This document shows, one piece after another, positions 58,401 to 64,000 of a DNA stretch of 64,000 bases. The number at the start of each line of letters is the position of its first letter. Position 1 is the first letter of the stretch. Position numbers and translations under genes: made by a program. This DNA is from Aplectana chamaeleonis (Eukaryota > Nematoda > Chromadorea > Rhabditida > Cosmocercidae). Location: the NCBI GenBank assembly GCA_029168955.1, contig JAPDOI010000897.1, positions 186,001 to 250,000 of the forward strand. The letters are read 5' to 3'. The notes under the pieces were generated by a model that worked only from the letters and a program-made list of their open reading frames with translations, was not told the DNA's origin and searched no databases.

Positions 58401-61400
58401 CTGCCATTAGCTGCCGGCCCCACTCCTAGACAATGGTTGCGGGGGAAGGTTCGTCGTCATTTCGCATGCTCGTCCGAGAGCGACTGCGAAGGAAGTGGGC
58501 GGAGGCGGCCGCTCCCCTCGGCTGAAGAGCTGATTGATCGACGCAGCTGACGTGCTGCCATTAGCTGCCGGCCCCACTCGTAGACAATGGTTGCGGGGGA
58601 AGGTTCGTCGTCATTTCGCATGCTCGTCCGAGAGCGACTGCGAAGGAAGTGGGCGGAGGCGGCCGCTCCCCTCGGCTGGAGAGCTGATTGATCGAAGCAG
58701 CTGACGTGCTGCCATTAGCTGCCGGCCCCACTCCTAGACAATGGTTGCGGGGGAAGGTTCGTCGTCATTTCGCATGCTCGTCCGAGAGCGAGTGCGAAGG
58801 AGGTGGGCGGAGGCGGCCTTCCCCCTCGGCTGAAGAGCTGATTGATCGAAGCAGCTGACGTGCTGCCATTAGCTGCCGGCCCCACTCCTAGACAATGGTT
58901 GCGGGCGAAGGTTCGTCGCCATTTCGCATGCTCGTCCGAGAGCGACTGCGAAGGAAGTGGGCGGAGGCGGCCGCTCCCCTCGGCTGGAGAGCTGATTGAT
59001 CGAAGCAGCTGACGTGCTGCCATTAGCTGCCGGCCCCACTCCTAGACAATGGCTGCCGGGGGAGGTTCGTCGTCATTTCGCATGCTCGTCCGAGAGCGAC
59101 TGCGAAGGAAGTGGGCGGAGACAGCCGCTACCCCTGGGCTGCAGAGCTGATTGATCGACGCAGCTGACGTGCTCCCATTAGCTGCCGGCCCCACTCCTAG
59201 ACAATGGTTGCGGGGGAAGGTTCGCCGTCATTTCGCATGCAATTGGGCGGAGGCGGCCGCTCCCCCTCGGCTGAAAAGCTGATTGATCGACGCAGCTGAC
59301 GTGCTGCCATTAGCTGCCGGCCCACTCCTAGACAATGGTTGCGGGGGAAGGTTCGTCGTCATTTCGCGTTCTCGTCCGAGAGCGAGTGCGAAGGAGGTGG
59401 GCGAAGGCGGCCTTCCCCCTCGGCTGAAGAGCTGATTGATCGACGCAGCTGACGTGCTGCCATTAACTGCCGGCCCCACTCCTAGACAATGGTTGCGGGG
59501 GAAGGTTCGTCGTCATTGCGCATGCTCGTCCGAGAGCGAGTGCGAAGGAGGTGGGCGAAGGCGGCCTTCCCCCTCGGCTGAAGAGCTGATTGATCGAAGC
59601 AGCTGACGTGCTGTCATTAGCTGCCAGCCCCACTCCTAGACAATGGAGAAGGTTCGTCGTCATTTCGTCATTTCGGTTGACGTTGATATTGGGGCGAATT
59701 ATCCACAAAACATCAAGTCTTGTACCTTTGAAATTCATGGAGTCATCTTGGCCCACAACCATTGTCTAAGAGCGGGGGCGGCAGCAAATGGCAGCACGCC
59801 AACTGCGCCAATCAATCAGCTCTGCATTCGGAGGGGGCGGTCGCCTCCGCCCACTTCCTTCGCAGTCGCTCTTGAACGAGCATGCGAAAGGACGACGAGC
59901 CTTCCCCGGCAACCATTGTCTAAGAGCGGGGGCGGCAGCAAATGGCAGCACGCCAACTGCGCCGATCAATCAGCTCTGCAGCCGAAGGGGAGCGGTCGCC
60001 TCCGCGCACTTCCTTCGCAGTCGCTCTTGGACAAACATGCGTAATGATGACGAACCTTCCCCGGCAACCATTGTCTAGGAGCAGGGCCGGCATGTAATAG
60101 CAGCACGCCAACTGCGTCGATCAATCAGCCCTGCAGCCGAGGCGAGCGGCCGTCTGCGCCCACTTCTTTTGCAGTCCCCGCCCCTCAATAAAAACTCGTC
60201 AAGATTGACTGCTCACATACTATCATTCCGCATAATTTTTATGTTTTACTGGTACAGGCCGTATAAGAAGTCTATTGGGTTCCTTTTCTTAACCGTTTTC
60301 TCTCGAGCTTCGCTATCCTACCCTAGCGTGCGTGCTGTGCTGTGACTCGTCCACTTCCAATCCAGTGAAACAGAAGCCGTTATTACCTCATTTGCATGAA
60401 GTGTTCGTCTGTTTTATCGTCAGCTTCTTCTACTGACAGCTCCGAACCTTCGATTTATGGCTCAAAATCGATATCAATCTTGAGCGTGTACGTTGACATT
60501 GGGGGCAGTGAATCAGAAAACATCAAGTGTTTTACCCTTGAAATTCATGGAGTCCGGACTACAAGACATTATTTCAACACCCTGGACTGCCGATTAACGT
60601 GAAGTGATTTCCGAAAATCTGTGCTGTCTAGACTTCCGAGCTATAGTGGACCTTTTCATAACTTTTCGTAGATAAAAGGGGTACATGAATTACAATTTTT
60701 GGGCGTTCAAAGAAATTGTGTCGGATTGAGCTTAAAACTTGTTTCTCAAGTTTGTTTTGGGTGCTAATTACGAATCTGAGGCCCATTTGTCAATATTTGA
60801 AGAATTCTATCTGATTTGGTCCGAACATTCAAAATGAGGGAATATTTGCTGGCGAAAAACTACTTTTGCCGATTTCGAGAATACTACGATAGAATCACCT
60901 TGAAACTTCAATATAGGGGTTCATGGGCTGCCTAACACGAATCTGTGGTCGGTTTATCGACATTCCTTGACCTACGGTATGTAACAGTGGCTTTACGGTA
61001 GCTTTGTCGAAGTCTCAGATTTGACTCAAAATTTCACTGAGGGTGTTATTTGGGACGCCGTACACGAATTTTGAGTGCATTTTTTGATTTTAGAAATATT
61101 AAAGTAACTAACGCAAGTTAGAAGGCATAATGCCTACCGTAGCCTACAGTACCCATAAGTCCGGCAACAATCAGACCCCATTTTCGCGTTCGTTGAAAGC
61201 TTTCAGCCAATTTCGAAGATTTTTTTCTAAACACTCCGAAAATTCTTTAATGGGGAACTTTCTTCTGTGATGCGATGAAAAAGCCATTTTTGGAATCCCT
61301 GCAGTCATTTAGCGAATTTCAAGCATGGAATATTTATGTGCTGTCACAGACCTACAGCAACGACAACATGGTTTTCTAAATCGCCACGCGAATTTTAAAG

Positions 61401-63178
61401 CAGTCCCTTGTAAGTACTCTCTCTTGAAGATGACCTGTGTTATTAACTTCGCGAGTTTTGTGAAACCGTTTTACCTGCTTCTGCCTGATGTGCCTCATTT
61501 ACCTGAATCCATATCAAGTATGTAATATCCATAAATTGTACGGGACCCATGTAAGAGTGCGCCGAATGCAGTAGAACGTATGCTGGACCCAACTGAGAGG
61601 ACGCCAGACGCCAAAGAAGGTGTGCGGGATACATGTAAGAGTGCGCCGGACGCCATAGAAAGTGTGCAGGACCCAAGTGCGAGGACGCCGGACGCCATAG
61701 AAAGTGAGCGGGACCCAAGTGGAAGTGCGCCGGACGCCATAGAAAGTGTGCGGGACCCATGTAAGAGTGCGCTGGACGCCTTAGAAAGTGTGCGGAAACC
61801 ATAAGAGTGCGGCGGACGCCATAGAAAGTGCAGGACCTGAAGAGGGAGGCGCCGGATCGCCAGCAGAAAGCAGCGGGACCCGCGGGAAGTAGCGCCGGAC
61901 GCCATAGAAAGTGTGCGGGACCCATGTAAGAGTGCGCTGGACGCCATAGAAAGTGTGCGGGACCCATGTAAGAGTGCGCTGAACGCCATAGAAAGTGTGC
62001 GGGACACAAATGAGAGTGCGCCGGACGCAGAAGCAAGTGTGCAGGACCCAAGTGCGAGGGCGCCAGACGCCATATAAAGTGTGCGGGACCCAAGTTTAAG
62101 CGCGACGGACGCCATAGAAAATGTGCGGGACCTGTGTAAGAGTACGCCGGACGCCATAGAAAGTGTGCGGAACCTATGTAAGAAGGCGAAGCGTGCACGA
62201 CCAATGCCTAATTCAACTTATTAGAAATGCTGAAATCTCACCATACAAATACCCGCCAAGAACAACGGCAGCTGCCCCCTCTCTTTTCTCTGTCATCTCT
62301 ACACCACACCTCCAAATATTTTGCGCCGGTGAATAGACCTGGAATACCCCGTATAGTATCAATCCAACGCGAGAAAAATTAACGGATACAAGTTCTAGGT
62401 ACCGCTAACGGCGACCTAACCTCAACCGCGGCAAGGCAAACCCCATCAAACCCGCCGCAGACGTACACCTCGTTGTTCAAGACTGCCACCGAAATCCTTG
62501 AGCGCTTCTGTGAAAGCGGCGCGACCTGGGAACGAAGGAGAAGATAAAGTTCTAAACAGTGCGGTGGTGTTCATAGTTTTACCTCTGTCCACCTATCTTT
62601 GACGTAGTCGTATGATTCAACACTTGCCAGTGCTCCTGTCCCATCCTCCCCACCAATGGCATAAATCTGGAATACAAAAGCAGTATGCAGGTGAACCTAT
62701 TTGAGGATAAACAAAAACCTACCTTATTGTCAAGCACAGCTGTTCCAAATGCAAGACGAGGACTTGCCATAGGACTGACTGGCATCCACCGTTTTGTGAA
62801 GGGATGGTACATCTCAGCTGAGGACAGCGGTGCGTGATCGGTTGATTTTCCGCCTAAAACAAATTATTAAAAGAGGAATACGCTCAGGAGCCACTTTCTT
62901 ACCAATGGCATATACGAGTACATCGTTACAGCACCTCCATTCAGCTCGAAGTAAGTGTATGTGTGTTCGCAGTCCCGGAACCAGGCGGTACTTCATCGCA
63001 TTACCCATCTATATCATCGAAGACAAGTATAAAAAAAAAACGTCAGCACAGTAAAATCAGACCAAACTTACTAACAAGCTCTCTGCAGATAGGATCCCCA
63101 AGGACCACCTCATCACGAGTAACCGCTTCAATTAAGGACGTCGTCTTTAAGAGAGGAAGGCGAACATTAGACAGAAGC
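40060..63178 (-). CDS. BTB-kelch (KLHL-type) gene, 3' part: BACK end, kelch repeats, stop
   Basis: Exons in transcript order: 63178-63076, 63008-62903, 62853-62723, 62666-62583, 62525-62421, [at least one unseen], 44658-44508, 40431-40291, 40234-40060 (TGA). The BACK end reads LLSNVRLPLLKTTSLIEAV then DPICREL. Kelch repeats follow: RAEWRCCNDVLVYAIGGKS, EMYHPFTKRWMPVSPMASPR, IYAIGGEDGTGALASVESYD, VAPLSQKRSRISVAV with VYVCGGFDG, VIGGYEGKSPLSSVERYCP, NLNSVECFDPATMLWSHV, and HTSVEVFKEETDEWDL. KLHL proteins act as substrate receptors of Cullin-3 ligases. All seen junctions keep phase except 62421 (phase 0) to 44658 (needs phase 1), which proves a missing exon. BTB exons must lie right of the window. 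No frame break is visible. Confidence 0.86.
40598..40911. repeat. (ACTC)n microsatellite, about 310 bp
   Basis: Runs of CACTCACTCACTCACT are broken by occasional CTCT interruptions. The repeats give long His-Ser-Leu-Thr open frames that are artefacts. It lies in the KLHL copy 2 intron between 44508 and 40431. Confidence 0.95.
41420..41902. mobile_element. TTAA-type MITE, inverted relative of 16121-16612
   Basis: TTGA at 41416-41419 and TTAA at 41903-41906 flank AGGCACTATTCGCGATGAAA and the inverse of AGGCACTGTTCGCGATAAA. The interior matches 16121-16612 on the opposite strand (e.g. GAGCTGACCTGAGTAAG, GGACGAGTTGTCCGAGGCTTG). Confidence 0.85.
41955..42400 (-). pseudogene. LINE reverse transcriptase fragment
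   Basis: On the minus strand it reads HPPLLFNTVVDAIMRKASKD, a C-run, then TDTDMEATNLMKGIAEIADS and RMNKDKAKS. In a shifted frame it continues FEGAELQHVEEFK, stop, LGSVVQQRKVVVTTEIQNR. This is the RT stretch around the catalytic box, but the F/YADD box itself has been lost. There are several stops and a shift. It sits inside a KLHL copy 2 intron. Confidence 0.75.
42696..43243. repeat. Tandem duplication, about 200-bp units 344 bp apart
   Basis: 42696-42899 and 43040-43243 share CTCAAAATGGTC, GACTCGGCCGACAGCTT, CAGCGGTTTTTCGATTTTTC and TGACTGCTTGGCTGCTGG with modest divergence. No function is seen. Confidence 0.85.
44508..44658 (-). other. KLHL copy 2, kelch exon (paralog of the RTE-split exon)
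   Basis: After TTTTTTCAG it reads VIGGYEGKSPLSSVERYCP, then MPSMSSKRSVFGATILNG and IYVCGG before GTGAGT. It is 151 bp, phase 1 in and phase 2 out. This intact exon is what identifies the two halves at 12175-12234 and 15516-15599. Confidence 0.9.
45039..45522. mobile_element. TTAA-flanked MITE, family 'GGCAGTGTTCACGAT'
   Basis: TTAA at 45035-45038 and 45523-45526. AGGCAGTGTTCACGAT at the left is mirrored exactly at the right. It is 484 bp, with no ORF of note. Confidence 0.9.
45527..45998. mobile_element. TTAA-flanked MITE directly abutting the previous one
   Basis: It starts AGGCAGCATACAATCTC immediately after the shared TTAA (45523-45526) and ends GCGAGCCT before TTAA at 45999-46002. The interior matches 35245-35629. 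The TIRs are less perfect than in its neighbour. Confidence 0.8.
46003..46904. other. No gene recognised between MITEs and satellite
   Basis: I searched here for the missing KLHL exon and found none. Open frames have no kelch motif. The last 60 bases approach the satellite without clear repeats. Confidence 0.5.
46905..59646. repeat. 155-bp satellite array, about 12.7 kb, roughly 85 units
   Basis: The typical unit starts TAGACAATGGTTGCGGGGGA, passes through TTCGTCGTCATTTCGCATGC, GGAAGTGGGCGGAGGCGGCC and CTGATTGATCGACGCAGCTG, and ends GCTGCCGGCCCCACTCC. A shorter form lacks about 32 bp after GCATGC (e.g. 49081, 49677, 50705, 51883, 53245, 55788, 59240). Groups of variant units recur as blocks (about 48870-49330, 49756-50210, 51230-51690), showing higher-order amplification. 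155 is not a multiple of three, so frames rotate and the many open frames are not genes. The array lies within the KLHL copy 2 gene. Confidence 0.97.
59647..59754. other. Non-satellite spacer at the orientation switch
   Basis: The spacer contains GTTGACGTTGATATTGGGG, ACATCAAGTCTTGTACC and TTTGAAATTCATGGAGTC. A diverged copy lies at about 60488-60560 beyond the inverted patch, so this unique sequence is itself duplicated around the switch. Confidence 0.75.
59755..60180. repeat. Inverted patch of the same satellite, about 3 units
   Basis: Units read in the opposite direction (CAACCATTGTCTAAGAGCGG, CCAACTGCGCCAATCAATCA, CCGCCCACTTCCTTCGCAGT). They differ from the main array by several shared changes, such as GGCAGCAAATGGCAGCACGCC, so they diverged before or apart from it. 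Confidence 0.92.
60640..61320. mobile_element. Diverged relative of TIR element 37329-38418
   Basis: Shared words include CGAAGTCTCAGATTTGACTC versus AAAATCTCAGATTTTACGC, CGAATCTGTGGTC/CGAATCTGGAGTCC followed by GTTTATCGA, and TGCCTACCGTAGCCTACAGT. Inverted ends are not recognisable, so boundaries are approximate. Confidence 0.5.
61552..62190. repeat. 42-bp minisatellite, about 15 units
   Basis: Units read GAGTGCGCCGGACGCCATAG then AAAGTGTGCGGGACCCATGT. As 42 is a multiple of three, frames stay open on both strands, giving repetitive 14-residue open frames up to 253 codons that are very probably not translated. The middle (about 61840-61890) is degenerate. It lies about 230 bp from KLHL copy 2 exon 62421-62525, inside its long intron. 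Confidence 0.93.
62421..63178 (-). other. KLHL copy 2, BACK end and first kelch exons
   Basis: Five short exons with four introns of 53-67 bases, apart from one of 49. Donors are GTTAGT, GTAAGA, GTAGGT, GTAAAA and GTTAGG. Each exon length gives consistent phase (103, 106, 131, 84, 105). The protein runs from the last BACK helices into kelch repeats 1-3. Confidence 0.88.
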
Positions 63179-63371
63179 CTCAAAATGAGTCAATAATCGG
63201 GCAAGAGTCAGTCGTTATTCACTTTTTTCATTGCACTGCCTCCCATATTTTTACATAGCAGCATCCCGAAATGGAGCTTAGCACAAACTTTCGTCTGATG
63301 GGTGTGGTTGGCATTATTCTCCAAGCGCCGAAAAAATCCTTGTTCTCGGAATTCCTTGAATGCACACTCGA

Positions 63372-64000
63372 CTTACTTGACTTAATCGGTTAGTTTCCGC
63401 CTGACGTCATCATTCCGCATCTTCACCGAGGTGTGCCATCCTAGTACTCTGCCGTGTCCATTTGTCACAGTCTTCAGCCATAATTCGAACACCACCCACT
63501 CATTGGTTGCCATTCCACTTCTTACAAAGCAAAACATCGCGCCCGAATTGTCTTTCAATGCCGAGTGATTTCATATCCTCCTTCACCACGTTTGTCCAGA
63601 ACCTTTGCCAACCTCCAGGCGACCTTTTCCAGAAAAGACTCGGAAGCATCCTTAGAGCGTTATGAACAAGACGATCTGGCGGTCATCTTAAAATATGCGC
63701 AAACAAACGAAGTCGACCTTCCGTTGCTGCTTGAGATGGTGTAGGGAGATGTTGGCAGGTCCCTCGTGACAAGCGTTGAGGGAATGCGTCGACTTCGTTA
63801 TAGAGATCTTCTTTATGGTATACTCGCGGCCAGAAAACCCAAGTCAAACGCCGAAAATGCTTTCTCTTCGTGCCATCCGACCTTCCATCTGTGTCTTCGG
63901 TGCTGCCCACGTCTCCGATCCTTACATCATGATAGGGCGATTTGCGGACAGTTAGCCGCGCAACTTGACCCCCTTTGCAATAGGGGTAGACCACAAACAC
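63372..64000 (-). mobile_element. RTE retrotransposon 3' part, cut by right edge
   Basis: The 3' end on the minus strand is GATTAAGTCAAGTAAG (63372-63387), the same as the full copy at 12235-15505. The frame at 63683-64000 reads RKSPYHDVRIGDV, KRKHFRRLTWVFWPRVYH and EGRLRLFAHILR, homologous to the RTE C-terminal region but again in shifted frames. It is inserted upstream of the BACK exon of KLHL copy 2, so presumably in an intron. Confidence 0.85.

Noticed and set aside
46905..60111. Dozens of 60-147-codon open frames with repeated Met-Ala-Ala-Arg-Gln-Leu starts on both strands
   Set aside because: They are produced by the 155-bp satellite, whose length is not a multiple of three. Frames rotate at every unit, and there is no splice signal or conserved domain.
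61443..62204. 253- and 220-codon open frames on the minus strand
   Set aside because: They arise from the 42-bp minisatellite, which keeps any frame open; there is no start context or domain.
1..64000. CRISPR arrays, operons or prokaryotic mobile elements
   Set aside because: The tandem arrays lack spacer-repeat structure, genes have spliceosomal introns, and all mobile elements are eukaryotic types.

Overview
The window is nuclear DNA of a parasitic nematode, most likely a strongylid hookworm (Ancylostoma/Necator type). The strongest reason is a complete two-CAP-domain secreted protein gene (ASP-1-like, 12 exons, 422 codons) at 26285-32359, whose exons join in phase. Other support comes from short nematode-style introns with TTTCAG-like acceptors, an RTE-type retrotransposon of the kind common in hookworm genomes, and very many small TIR elements. 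Gene density is low, and nothing prokaryotic, viral or CRISPR-like is present.

Layout. 1-6650 is transposon-dominated: a broken CR1-like LINE with a 2A-like motif and a PHD finger (minus strand), nested TIR elements, a small Arg/Ser-rich basic protein gene or pseudogene at 5113-5495, and the 3' end of a second CR1-like LINE. 7057-16056 (+) holds the remains of a BTB-kelch (KLHL) gene. Its BTB exons and last kelch exons survive, the middle exons are missing, and one kelch exon is split by a 3.27-kb RTE element flanked by the 10-bp duplication TCTCCCGAGA. 17394-21295 is an LTR retrotransposon with both LTRs, a 4-bp target duplication (ACAA) and only a gag/protease-like interior. 21300-26280 has no recognisable gene. 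26285-32359 is the ASP-like gene. 32360-40060 is again MITE-rich.

40060-63178 (-) carries the 3' part of a second KLHL gene: the BACK end, the kelch exons and the stop codon, with its BTB exons beyond the right edge. All nine exons seen are open with matching splice sites. The phases across the largest gap (62421 to 44658) require at least one exon I could not find. That gap contains about 12.7 kb of a 155-bp satellite (46905-59646), a short inverted patch of the same satellite (59755-60180) and a 42-bp minisatellite (61552-62190). A truncated RTE copy enters from the right edge.

The two KLHL copies are paralogous: exon lengths and phases agree where both survive (141-bp exons on each side), so the plus-strand copy looks like a decayed duplicate. 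The protein-coding content that looks functional is the ASP-like gene and, with the missing-exon caveat, the minus-strand KLHL gene. I found no evidence for an undescribed multi-gene system. The most unusual features are the large satellite inside a gene intron, back-to-back TTAA elements, and the pol-less LTR element with nearly identical LTRs.
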